The position numbers were made by a program, and so were the translations under genes. Under the pieces are notes generated by a model that was not told the origin of the DNA, did not search any database, and saw only the letters and a list, made by a program, of their open reading frames with translations. Positions 1-7,866 of a DNA stretch of 64,000 nucleotides are shown in pieces (the stretch's first letter is position 1; the number at the start of each line of letters is the position of its first letter). The DNA lies in NCBI GenBank assembly GCA_002295885.1, contig DBGM01000041.1:1027-65026 (forward strand), in the 5' to 3' direction. Source of the DNA: Phycisphaerales bacterium UBA854. GTDB lineage: Bacteria > Planctomycetota > Phycisphaerae > Phycisphaerales > SM1A02.

Positions 1-431
1 TCGCAGGAAGCGCCCATCTGCCGCAGCTGCTCGATGATGGTGGCTTCGTATTCGTCCTTCCAGGCCTGGGTTCGTTCGACGAACGCCTCGCGGGTCATGT
101 CCACGCGGCGGGTGCCCTCCAGGGCGAGCCGCTTCTCGACCACCGACTGGGTCGCGATCCCGGCGTGGTCCGTGCCGGGCATCCAGAGGGTGCGGTCGCC
201 ACGGAGGCGGTGGTACCGGATCAGGATGTCCTGGAGCGTGTTGTTCAGGGCGTGGCCCAGATGCAGGGCCGCGGTGACGTTGGGCGGGGGGATGAGAATG
301 GAGAAAGCCGAGCCGTCGCCGGGTTCGACGTGGCCCAGGCCGGCCGATTCCCAGCGAGATCGGATCGCCGGTTCGGACTCCGAGGGGGAGTATGATTTGG
401 GGAGTTGATCCTGGGTCGCGGAGGAAGCCAT
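1..431 (-). CDS. valS: Valine--tRNA ligase, N-terminal part (gene runs off the left edge)
   Basis: This is the first 143 codons of a class I aminoacyl-tRNA synthetase that charges tRNA-Val in the cytoplasm. The sequence shows PPPNVT, then the class I HIGH-type motif as HLGH followed by ALNNTLQDILIRY, then WMPGTDHAGIATQ; these blocks together are specific for ValRS. The ATG at 431 is preceded by TATGAT at 439-444 with a 7-nt gap and no Shine-Dalgarno, which favours this start over in-frame ATGs at 440 and 443 and suggests a leaderless mRNA. Its start codon overlaps that of the divergent lipoprotein gene in the tetramer CATG (429-432). Only the 5' portion is visible, so the KMSKS and anticodon-binding regions cannot be checked. 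Confidence 0.95.
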   Translation of the reverse strand, partial: MASSATQDQLPKSYSPSESEPAIRSRWESAGLGHVEPGDGSAFSILIPPPNVTAALHLGHALNNTLQDILIRYHRLRGDRTLWMPGTDHAGIATQSVVEKRLALEGTRRVDMTREAFVERTQAWKDEYEATIIEQLRQMGASC

Positions 432-1464
432 GTCCGGCATCATACAGGCGCGTTGGTCATTGCTGCTCGGCGGGGTCCTCCTGCTGGGGGCCGCCGTGCC
501 GTTGGGTTGCGACGGGACCGAAGCAGAGCAGGAGCCCCGGGCGGCGGCACCGGATCCCGATTCGTTGCGGATCTCGCTGGACGCCGCCGAGCAGTATCTG
601 GTCGGCGGAAACCTCAACGAGGCCGAAGCCATTGCCCGCCGGATGGTCGAAGCAGCTCCGGATTCCGTGGACGCCCACGAACTGCTCGGTCGCGTGCTCA
701 TCGCCCGGGCGATCGCACTTCGTGATGCGGGGCGTGCCGAGGCGGCTCGTGACCACTGGATCGACGCCAGCCGACAGTACGAGCGGGTGGTGCGACTGGC
801 GCCCAAGTCGTCCGGACTCCACCAGAGCGCTGGAGAGGTCGCCCAGCTGGCCGGCCGCACCGGTCTGGCCATCGAACTCTACGCCCGTGCGGGCGAGCTC
901 GCTCCGGACGATCCGCGGCCGGCCCTCTACGAAGCCCAGCTGCTCATGGCCGACGATCGACCGTCGGAAGCACGGGAATGCATCGAACGCGTCCTGGGCA
1001 TCGACGCCGAACAGCCGCACGCGCTGGCCACACTGGCGGTCATCGAGATGGAGCAGGGCAACTGGGCCGCGGCCCGAAGCACGATCGCCCGTTCCCGGAC
1101 GGCCTTGCCGGACGATCTCGGCATCCGAACCATCGAGTCCAGGATCCATCGCCTCGGCGGTGATCCGGAACGAGGCCTCGAACTGCTGCTCGCACTTCCC
1201 GAATCGTCGCGTGCCACCGAGGCCGTGACCGAAGAGATCGCCACCTGCTGGATCGCGCTCGATCGCCCCGAGGAGGCGGCGGTGGCGTGGGAGCGGTGCG
1301 ACGGGATGCGAGGTCCGAGATCCGGTGTGATCGCCGTCAACGCGGCCGAAGCGTGGTTGGACGCGGGGCGTTCCGAGGAAGCTCTCGTCTGGATCGAACG
1401 GGCCGAACTGGCCGGGATTGCACCCGACCGCACGCGTTCGCTGCGCGATCGACTCGCGCCCTAA
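430..1464 (+). CDS. TPR-repeat lipoprotein
   Basis: A 344-residue predicted exported protein made mostly of tetratricopeptide-like helical repeats. Residues 1-28 form a signal peptide with a hydrophobic core (LLLGGVLLLGAAVP) ending at LGC, so Cys28 is a probable lipidation site, although Pro at -3 makes the lipobox imperfect. Repeats such as ALRDAGRAEAARDHW and AIELYARAGELAPDDP run to the C-terminus. TPR lipoproteins usually act as scaffolds at the envelope; the partner is unknown. A strong Shine-Dalgarno (GGAGGA, 420-425) precedes the ATG at 430, which itself overlaps the valS start codon. The TAA stop overlaps the TAG stop of the convergent small membrane protein. Confidence 0.8.
   Translation: MSGIIQARWSLLLGGVLLLGAAVPLGCDGTEAEQEPRAAAPDPDSLRISLDAAEQYLVGGNLNEAEAIARRMVEAAPDSVDAHELLGRVLIARAIALRDAGRAEAARDHWIDASRQYERVVRLAPKSSGLHQSAGEVAQLAGRTGLAIELYARAGELAPDDPRPALYEAQLLMADDRPSEARECIERVLGIDAEQPHALATLAVIEMEQGNWAAARSTIARSRTALPDDLGIRTIESRIHRLGGDPERGLELLLALPESSRATEAVTEEIATCWIALDRPEEAAVAWERCDGMRGPRSGVIAVNAAEAWLDAGRSEEALVWIERAELAGIAPDRTRSLRDRLAP
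439..444 (-). promoter_or_regulatory. Putative -10 element for leaderless valS
   Basis: TATGAT on the minus strand ends 7 nt before the valS ATG. No Shine-Dalgarno lies between, so transcription would start at or next to the start codon. The element lies inside the first codons of the divergent lipoprotein gene. Confidence 0.5.
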
Positions 1465-1730
1465 TCGTCGGAGTCCGGATCCAGTCGCCGGGCGGACTCC
1501 CGCCACGGATCCACTTCATGCTTGTGCAGGGGATGGGGGGCCGGCGTCGATGGCGGGCGGTGCAGTCGACGCATGCTGCTGCGGCGGGCGGCCGAGATCA
1601 CCAGCAGGATCACCAGCAGCATGGCCGCCCCGAGGACGATGCCCCCCAGCAGATACAGCTGGTGGGCCGGCAGCGGGGCGGATCCGCCCGGTTGGCTGGC
1701 AATCAGGTGCATCAGGGGGAAATGGTGCAT
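1461..1730 (-). CDS. Small single-pass membrane protein
   Basis: An 89-residue protein with one clear transmembrane segment (YLLGGIVLGAAMLLVILLVISA, about residues 26-47), followed by a basic segment and an acidic tail ending in DPDSDD. The order suggests an external N-terminus and a cytoplasmic C-terminus by the positive-inside rule. No family is recognised. The ATG at 1730 is chosen because TATACT (1739-1744) lies 8 nt upstream with no Shine-Dalgarno, matching the leaderless pattern elsewhere in the window; a longer reading to 1817 is possible. Its stop codon (1461-1463) overlaps the stop of the TPR lipoprotein gene. Confidence 0.6.
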   Translation of the reverse strand: MHHFPLMHLIASQPGGSAPLPAHQLYLLGGIVLGAAMLLVILLVISAARRSSMRRLHRPPSTPAPHPLHKHEVDPWRESARRLDPDSDD

Positions 1731-1738
1731 TGCGGGGA

Positions 1739-1744
1739 AGTATA
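1739..1744 (-). promoter_or_regulatory. Putative -10 element upstream of the small membrane protein
   Basis: TATACT on the minus strand, 8 nt before the ATG at 1730. No Shine-Dalgarno is seen. Confidence 0.4.
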
Positions 1745-1956
1745 GATGAACCGATTCGGGCCCCTTCCCGTATCGGAGAACGGCCCTGCGGTTGGTTTCG
1801 GACCGAAAACCCCGCAATCACGGTCGAAACGATGAAGGAACGTCCCCGGGTGGCCGATCCTTCATGGGGACCGGAGTCCCTCCGGGCGTGGGCACTATCC
1901 TGCCCATGTCTCCCACGGCCACGTCGGACTGCTCCCGACCACGCAAGGAACATCAC

Positions 1957-4215
1957 ATGAAGATTCTGCACGCCAGCCTCGCCTTCACCATCCTCCTGAC
2001 GGGCTCCGTCGTCACAGCGGAGACACCCGCTCCGGGCTGGTCCGAACGGGTCTGGGATGCGGCGATCGACGGTGATCGGTCCACGGTGGACGAACTGCTC
2101 CGCGCCGGTCCGGACGGGACGGGTTCGGCCCGCGACGTCGCGGCGTATCGTGACCGGTACGAGCAGTGGATGCAGCACCAGGCCGATGCACGGGAGGCCA
2201 TGGCCGCCCGGCGGGCCGAGACCAGACAGGAGATGCAGAAGGCCGTCGACGAGGATCGGCTGCTCGATGCCCTGCGCAGCGCGGTCGAGTACCAGACACT
2301 GTCCGACGACTACGACCTGGTCCTCGCGGATCCGCTGGTCGACGACGTCATCGAGCGGGCGCGCGGCACGCTGCCGTCCGTGCTCGAGGATCACGACTGG
2401 CTCTACGCGCAGGAGATCCTCTTCCGGCTGCGGACGCTCTACGAGGACACCAGCTACCGGGGGACGTGGGACGACTACGACCGCCGGATCGAAGCCAACA
2501 CCAAGCGGCTCGGGCTGCTCCGTCGCTACGCGCGGGAACGGCTCTACGACCTCTACGTGAAGCGGAACGAGCGGCTGGGCGAGGACCCCCCCGATCCGTT
2601 CAACCCGCAGTTGGCGGAACGCTGGCGCAGCGAGGTCGAATCCATCGATCGCGCCATGGTCCGCGACGCCTTCGGCACGTCCGCCGCGGAGCACATCTCC
2701 TCGGAGGGATGGCCGCCGCTCTACGAAGGGGGATTCGAATCTCTCGACGTCTTCGGCAGCATCCCCGCCATGTCCATGACGTTCCCGAACATGGCCGATG
2801 CGGAACGCATGAAGGCTTGGGACGAGGAGCTCGACGCCCTGGAGCGAGAGACCATGGTCCGCTTCAGCGAGGGGCAGTCGCCCCGTCGTGTGGCCACGTT
2901 CGTCTTCGACGCCCTCGATCGCATCAACGACCGCACGCTGGACATTCCCGACACGGTGCTGTGGCGCGAGTTCGGTGACGGCGCCATGGGCGGACTCGAT
3001 CCCTACACGCAGATCATCTGGCCCTACGACATCGAACAGTTCAATCGCCAGATGGAAGGCAAGTTCATCGGCGTCGGCATCATGATCTCGGAGAACGAGG
3101 TCGGCGACATCAAGGTCGTCTACCCGCTCGAGGGCAAGCCGGCCCAGGCCGCCGGTGTGCAGCCCGAGGACATCATCGTCGACGTCAACGGCCAGTCGAC
3201 CGCGGGTTGGACCGTGCAGGACGCCGTGCACCACATCACCGGCCCCCGGTTCACCTGGGTCACGCTGGGCGTGAGCCGCGAGGGATCCAACGAGCCGATC
3301 CGCATCCGGATCCAGCGTGATCTGATCAAGATGCATTCGGTCAAGGGCTGGCGTCGCGAAGCACGCGACGAGGTCGGCGACGACGTCTGGGACTGGTACA
3401 TCGACCGGGACAGCGGCATCGCCTACGTCAAGCTGACGCAGTTCAACGAGGACACCTACATGGATCTCGGCCGGGCCCTCGAGGAGATGCATTCGGTGGC
3501 GGCTCCCCGCGGTCTCATCCTCGACCTTCGCTACAACCCCGGGGGACTGCTCACGAGCGCGTACCAGATCAGCGATCTGTTCGTGGAAGGCGGCTCCATC
3601 GTGTCCGGCGAGGACAAGAACGGTGCGCAGTCGTTCGATCTTCCGGCCAAGCGGCATACGACCCTGCTGGGAGATCTTCCCACCGTCGTGCTGATCAACC
3701 AGGGATCCGCCAGTGCCAGCGAGATCGTCTCCGGATGTCTTCAGGCCCACGAGGCGGGTCTGGTCATTGGCGAACGGAGCTTCGGCAAGGGAAGCGTGCA
3801 GACCGTGCATCCCGTCCGAAGCGAGGCCGAGGCCAAACTCAAGTGCACAACCCAGTACTACCGCCTTCCTTCCGGTCTCACCGGCGGCCCCGGCCGACTG
3901 GTGGACAAGGAGGTCGCCAAGGAGTTCGACAGCAGCGACTGGGGTGTCGTCCCCGACCTCGAGGTGGCGATGAACGCCGATCAGATCGAGGAGGCTCTCA
4001 CGCTGCGGCTGGAAGCCGACCGCCTGCCCGGTGATCCCCCGGCTTCCTCGGAGGAGGCCGGTGACGGCGAGGCGGGAGACGCGGCTCCGCCCGACATCGA
4101 CGAGCTGATCGACCGCGGCCTGGATCCGCAGCTGGAGTTGGCCCTGCTCATCCTCCAGGCCCGGGCTCTCGCCGATGGCGAAGGCGATTCGCAGCGGGCC
4201 CTGCTGGATCCCTGA
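1957..4215 (+). CDS. Secreted S41-family C-terminal processing protease with PDZ domain
   Basis: A 752-residue serine protease of the CtpA/Prc (S41) type, exported by a signal peptide (residues 1-22, cleavage near TAE). A long N-terminal helical region (about 25-360) precedes a PDZ domain at about 368-455 (GVGIMISENEVGD to DVNGQS) and then the S41 catalytic core. The catalytic dyad is visible as Ser586 in GSASASEI and Lys611 in FGKGSVQTV; the 25-residue spacing is the one usual for the family. Such enzymes cut unfolded or tail-marked envelope proteins. The start at 1957 is set by AAGGA just upstream and by the signal peptide; in-frame ATGs at 1906 and earlier would bury it. The C-terminal acidic tail after residue 690 is lineage-specific. 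Confidence 0.9.
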   Translation: MKILHASLAFTILLTGSVVTAETPAPGWSERVWDAAIDGDRSTVDELLRAGPDGTGSARDVAAYRDRYEQWMQHQADAREAMAARRAETRQEMQKAVDEDRLLDALRSAVEYQTLSDDYDLVLADPLVDDVIERARGTLPSVLEDHDWLYAQEILFRLRTLYEDTSYRGTWDDYDRRIEANTKRLGLLRRYARERLYDLYVKRNERLGEDPPDPFNPQLAERWRSEVESIDRAMVRDAFGTSAAEHISSEGWPPLYEGGFESLDVFGSIPAMSMTFPNMADAERMKAWDEELDALERETMVRFSEGQSPRRVATFVFDALDRINDRTLDIPDTVLWREFGDGAMGGLDPYTQIIWPYDIEQFNRQMEGKFIGVGIMISENEVGDIKVVYPLEGKPAQAAGVQPEDIIVDVNGQSTAGWTVQDAVHHITGPRFTWVTLGVSREGSNEPIRIRIQRDLIKMHSVKGWRREARDEVGDDVWDWYIDRDSGIAYVKLTQFNEDTYMDLGRALEEMHSVAAPRGLILDLRYNPGGLLTSAYQISDLFVEGGSIVSGEDKNGAQSFDLPAKRHTTLLGDLPTVVLINQGSASASEIVSGCLQAHEAGLVIGERSFGKGSVQTVHPVRSEAEAKLKCTTQYYRLPSGLTGGPGRLVDKEVAKEFDSSDWGVVPDLEVAMNADQIEEALTLRLEADRLPGDPPASSEEAGDGEAGDAAPPDIDELIDRGLDPQLELALLILQARALADGEGDSQRALLDP

Positions 4216-4238
4216 GCCACGATGCGGGACGCGACGGC

Positions 4239-4244
4239 TACACT
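4239..4244 (+). promoter_or_regulatory. Putative -10 element for the EEP-family gene
   Basis: TACACT ends 6 nt before the ATG at 4251. No Shine-Dalgarno separates them. Confidence 0.45.
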
Positions 4245-4250
4245 CTGGGC

Positions 4251-5219
4251 ATGTTTCGCACCTCCAATCTGTTGTTGTCGCTGATGCTGTGCACGGGAGT
4301 CGTCGCCTCGGAGCCCGGGGCGGTCGAGCCCGACGCCGAACCCACCATCCGCATCGCCAGCTACAACGTGCTCAATCTCTTCGATCACCAGGACGATCCC
4401 TCGCTCGAGGGTGAGTACGACGATCTCGCGATGGCGACTCCCGACGGGCGATGCCGTTCGTTGGCGGAGGTCATCCGTCGGGTCGATGCCGATGTCCTCG
4501 CGCTGCAGGAGGTCGAGTCCGAGGAAGCCCTGCGATGGTTCCGCGACACCTATCTGGCGGACATGGGGTACGACCATCTGGTGTCCCTCGACGTCGGCTA
4601 CTACCGGGGGGTCGAGAATGCGGTCCTCAGCCGCTACCCGCTTGCCAACGCCGAGGCGGAGCCCAACCTTCCGCTGCAGGACGTGGTCCGGCGGGGCGGG
4701 GGATGGGCCGAGCCCGGCGAGGACGACGCGGACATCGTGTTCCAGCGGACGCCGCTGCGGGTGGATGTCGCCGGCCCCGACGGATACGAACTCACGATGT
4801 TCGTCGTGCACCACAAGTCCGGACGGCACAAGTACCGTCGCGAAAGCGAGGCATTGAAGCTGGTGGAGCTGGTCGATCGGGTGGAGGCCCGCACCCCCGG
4901 GCGCAATATCGTCATCCTCGGCGACTTCAACGCCGCGCCGTGGGACCGATCGATGGACGTCTACAAGGAGGCGGGCTTCATCGACATCGGAGCGGATCCC
5001 CGAGTGGAACGTCCGGTGACCCACGAGTCGGACCGCATCCTCGACTGCATTCTGGTCAACAGCGCCACCCACCGGGAACTGGTTCCCGGAAGCGTCGAGG
5101 TGCACGATTCGCAGGCACCTCCCAAGGACTACAACTGGCGGACCGATCCTCGTCCGGACGAGTGTCCGTCGGATCACCGCGCGGTGTCGGCGGATCTCGT
5201 GGCCCGGGACCGGACCTGA
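4251..5219 (+). CDS. Secreted endonuclease/exonuclease/phosphatase-family protein
   Basis: A 322-residue member of the DNase I/EEP fold with a signal peptide (residues 1-19, cleaved near VAS). Family landmarks appear in order: RIASYNVLNLFD (Asn), LQEVES (metal-binding Glu), VHHKSG, LGDFNAAPWD (Asp-x-Asn) and the terminal SDHRAVSADL (Asp-His). These support a metal-dependent phosphodiesterase acting outside the cytoplasm, either a nuclease or a phosphatase on another phosphodiester; the substrate cannot be read from sequence. TACACT at 4239-4244 lies 6 nt before the ATG with no Shine-Dalgarno, consistent with a leaderless transcript. It converges on trpB with a 9-bp gap. Confidence 0.87.
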   Translation: MFRTSNLLLSLMLCTGVVASEPGAVEPDAEPTIRIASYNVLNLFDHQDDPSLEGEYDDLAMATPDGRCRSLAEVIRRVDADVLALQEVESEEALRWFRDTYLADMGYDHLVSLDVGYYRGVENAVLSRYPLANAEAEPNLPLQDVVRRGGGWAEPGEDDADIVFQRTPLRVDVAGPDGYELTMFVVHHKSGRHKYRRESEALKLVELVDRVEARTPGRNIVILGDFNAAPWDRSMDVYKEAGFIDIGADPRVERPVTHESDRILDCILVNSATHRELVPGSVEVHDSQAPPKDYNWRTDPRPDECPSDHRAVSADLVARDRT

Positions 5220-5228
5220 GCCACCTGT

Positions 5229-6428
5229 TCAGTCCAGATCGCCGAGCAGACGCCGGGCCTCTTCCGCGTCCTTGTCGCCGCGTCCGGACAGATTGATGAC
5301 CAGATGCTGATCGGGGTCCATGGTGGCCGCATCGTCGACGGCACCGGCGATGGCGTGGGCGGTCTCGAGGGCCGGGATGCAGCCTTCCAGCTCGGACAGC
5401 AGGCAGAAGGCTTCGATGGCCCGCTCGTCCGACACCCCGCGGTATTCGACCCGGCCGCTGGTGTGCCAGTGGGCATGCTCCGGTCCGACGCCCGGGTAGT
5501 CCAGTCCGGCGCTGCAGGAATGGACGTCCGCCGTCTGGCCGTCGTGATCCTGCAGCACGATGCTGCGTGATCCGTGGAGCACGCCCGGCTCACCGTGGAC
5601 GAGCGTGGACGCGTGGTCGCCGGATGATTCGCCGCGTCCGCCCGCCTCGATGCCCACCAGCGCGACTTCGGGATCGTCGATGAACTCGGTGAAGATGCCC
5701 GCGGCGTTCGAACCGCCGCCGACGCAGGCGACGATGCGGTCCGGGAGCCGGCCGAGCACCTCCATGCACTGTTCCCTGGTCTCGCGTCCGATCACGGACT
5801 GGAAGCTCCGGACGAGGGAGGGGAACGGATGGGGGCCGACGACGGAGCCGATGATGTAGTGGGTGTGGTCCACCGACTCCATCCAGTCGCGCATGGCGGC
5901 GTTGGTCGCATCCTTGAGCGTTCTGGAGCCGTCCTCGACCACGTTGACCTTGGCGCCAAGGAGCTTCATGCGGAAGACGTTCAGCGACTGTCGACGCACG
6001 TCCTCGGCTCCCATGTAGACCTCGCAGTCGAGTCCGAAGCGTGCGCAGGCGGTGGCGGTGGCCACGCCGTGCTGTCCGGCGCCGGTCTCGGCGATCACCC
6101 GCTGCTTGCCCATGCGGCGGGTGAGCAGCGCCTGTCCGATGGTGTTGTTGATCTTGTGGGCCCCGGTATGGGCCAGATCCTCCCGCTTGAGCCAGATGGA
6201 CGCGCCGCCGGCGTGTTCGGTCAGCCGGGGGGCGTACGTCAGCGGGGTGGCTCGACCGACGTAGTGGCGGAGCAGATCGCGAAATCCCCGCTCGAAGTCG
6301 GGATCGCTCCGGGCTTCGGCCCAGGCGTCGGCCAGCTGGTCGAGGGCGGCCACCAGGGTCTCCGGCACGTACCGGCCGCCGAACTCCCCAAACCATCCAT
6401 CGATCTGCCGTTGCTCGTTCATGTTCAT
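5229..6428 (-). CDS. trpB: Tryptophan synthase beta chain
   Basis: A 399-residue PLP enzyme that condenses indole with L-serine to give tryptophan. The sequence shows the N-terminal FGEFGGRYVPETL, the PLP lysine (Lys92) in KREDLAHTGAHKINN, GAGQHGVATATA, the phosphate-binding GGGSNAAGIF, and the C-terminal NLSGRGDKD; length is normal for TrpB1. The start is coupled to the upstream hydrolase gene by TGATG overlap (6426-6430); an internal ATG at 6422 is an alternative. trpA and other trp genes are absent nearby, which is unusual for TrpB1, whose partner TrpA is normally adjacent. Confidence 0.97.
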   Translation of the reverse strand: MNMNEQRQIDGWFGEFGGRYVPETLVAALDQLADAWAEARSDPDFERGFRDLLRHYVGRATPLTYAPRLTEHAGGASIWLKREDLAHTGAHKINNTIGQALLTRRMGKQRVIAETGAGQHGVATATACARFGLDCEVYMGAEDVRRQSLNVFRMKLLGAKVNVVEDGSRTLKDATNAAMRDWMESVDHTHYIIGSVVGPHPFPSLVRSFQSVIGRETREQCMEVLGRLPDRIVACVGGGSNAAGIFTEFIDDPEVALVGIEAGGRGESSGDHASTLVHGEPGVLHGSRSIVLQDHDGQTADVHSCSAGLDYPGVGPEHAHWHTSGRVEYRGVSDERAIEAFCLLSELEGCIPALETAHAIAGAVDDAATMDPDQHLVINLSGRGDKDAEEARRLLGDLD

Positions 6429-7237
6429 CAGGATAGGTCACCAAGCAGGTTGCGTGCGAAGAACTCGAGTTCCCGTTCCTTGACGTCGGCGCTGTGCGAG
6501 CCGAAGCCGACGTGCTCGTGCGGGGCGCCGGTCCGATCGTAGAGCACGCGTTCCACGGTGCCCGGATGCGGGGCCAGTGCCTCGACGGTGTCCAGGAACC
6601 GTTCCTGGCCGATCCAGGGGACCCACTCGTCGGCTCGACAGTGTGCGGCAAGAATCGGAATGGGGCGCCAGGAATCCAGATTGTTGATCGGATCCAGATT
6701 CCGAAGTTCGTCGACCGATCGCGACGAGAACATCGGTCGCGAACGCTGATCGAGCCAGGATCCGGTCGTGGCTTCCAGTACGCAGCAGCGGTAGGGGTGC
6801 GGTCGGGTGAGACGGGAGGCGATGACCATGCCGCCCGCGGACATGCCGCCGATCCCCAGGCGGGATGCATCGGCTCCGAGCCGTTCGACGGACTCGGAGA
6901 CGGCGGCGTCCAGTTCATCGACCATCCGCAGGATGACGTCCAGGACCCGCTCCGGGGACTGCAGCGACGGCTCCAGCCGTTCGCCGTGCCCGGGCAGGTC
7001 GAGAGCACAGATCGAGATTCCACGGCGCATGAGTCGCAGGTACCGCCCGGGGTCGAGTTCCTTGGAGGCCGTGCGACCGTGCAGCCAGACCACCATGGGC
7101 GGCGACGGCTCACCGCCCTCGGCCTCGATCAGCAGGGCAGGAACCGATTTTCCCACGCGGGTTCGCAGCATCCGTCGCTGCAGGTCCTGAGGAAGTCGGG
7201 GAACGACGGGCTTGGATTGACCGGTGGGAGGGTGCAT
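6428..7237 (-). CDS. Alpha/beta-hydrolase family protein
   Basis: A 269-residue cytoplasmic alpha/beta hydrolase related to dienelactone-hydrolase and peptidase-S9-like esterases. Visible elements are the oxyanion strand VVWLHGRTASKEL, the nucleophile elbow GMSAGGM (Ser in the G-x-S-x-G pattern), an acid residue in RADEWVP, and a C-terminal His in HEHVGFGSHSAD. There is no signal peptide. It is transcribed into trpB with a 1-base TGATG overlap, so the two are probably translated together, but a link to tryptophan synthesis is not evident. The substrate is unknown. Confidence 0.8.
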   Translation of the reverse strand: MHPPTGQSKPVVPRLPQDLQRRMLRTRVGKSVPALLIEAEGGEPSPPMVVWLHGRTASKELDPGRYLRLMRRGISICALDLPGHGERLEPSLQSPERVLDVILRMVDELDAAVSESVERLGADASRLGIGGMSAGGMVIASRLTRPHPYRCCVLEATTGSWLDQRSRPMFSSRSVDELRNLDPINNLDSWRPIPILAAHCRADEWVPWIGQERFLDTVEALAPHPGTVERVLYDRTGAPHEHVGFGSHSADVKERELEFFARNLLGDLS

Positions 7238-7272
7238 GGTCGGTTCTTCCGTTCCGGACGGGCGTGTCGAGG

Positions 7273-7278
7273 TATCCT
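7273..7278 (+). promoter_or_regulatory. Putative -10 element for leaderless rsmD
   Basis: TATCCT ends 6 nt before the ATG at 7285. There is no properly spaced Shine-Dalgarno. Confidence 0.45.
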
Positions 7279-7284
7279 GACCGC

Positions 7285-7866
7285 ATGCCGAGGATCATCG
7301 CAGGAACACATCGATCACGGTCCCTCGAGACGATCGAGGGGATGTCGACCCGCCCCTACACCGATCGGGTGAAGGAGTCTGTTTTCAACATTCTCCAGGG
7401 ACATATCGAAGGGGCCAACGTCCTCGATCTCTTCGCGGGGATCGGAACCATGGGGCTCGAGGCGGTCAGTCGCGGAGCCGAATCGGTGCTGATGGTCGAA
7501 CGCGACCGTCGGGTGTTCGCCGCCCTGGAGCGGAACATCGACACGCTCGGGGCCGACGACGTGGCCACCGCGGTGCAGGGCGATGCCCTCTCGACGCTTC
7601 CGATCCTGCGGGCTCCCCGGCCGCTGCACGTGGTCTTCGTGGATCCTCCCTTTGCGATGATGCAGGACGACCGGACGCGTGAGCGGGTGTTCGAACAGAT
7701 CCAGCGACTGGCCGAACTGGTGGACCCGGACGGGTTCATCCTCCTTCGCACTCCCCTGAAGCACCCCCGGGTCGATCACACCATCGAAGGACTCAACGGT
7801 CCGGAGGTCCGCTCGTACCGGAAGCAGCATTCCGTGCTCTTCTACACCCGGGAGCAGACGGCGTGA
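7285..7866 (+). CDS. rsmD: 16S rRNA (guanine(966)-N(2))-methyltransferase RsmD
   Basis: A 193-residue SAM-dependent methyltransferase that modifies G966 of 16S rRNA during 30S assembly. It opens with the family start MPRIIAGTHRSRSL and TRPYTDRVKESVFNIL. The SAM-binding motif is VLDLFAGIGTMGLEAVSRGA and the catalytic N-methyltransferase motif IV is DPPF in VFVDPPFAMM. The ATG at 7285 gives the usual family N-terminus; a GTG at 7264 would add seven residues. It overlaps the following tRNA nucleotidyltransferase by GTGA, indicating an RNA-processing operon. Confidence 0.93.
   Translation: MPRIIAGTHRSRSLETIEGMSTRPYTDRVKESVFNILQGHIEGANVLDLFAGIGTMGLEAVSRGAESVLMVERDRRVFAALERNIDTLGADDVATAVQGDALSTLPILRAPRPLHVVFVDPPFAMMQDDRTRERVFEQIQRLAELVDPDGFILLRTPLKHPRVDHTIEGLNGPEVRSYRKQHSVLFYTREQTA

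Noticed and set aside
1516..3810. Long open frame on the minus strand (764 codons) opposite the S41 protease
   Set aside because: It is antisense to a gene with clear protease motifs and a signal peptide; long antisense frames are expected in GC-rich DNA, and its translation is low-complexity without a family.
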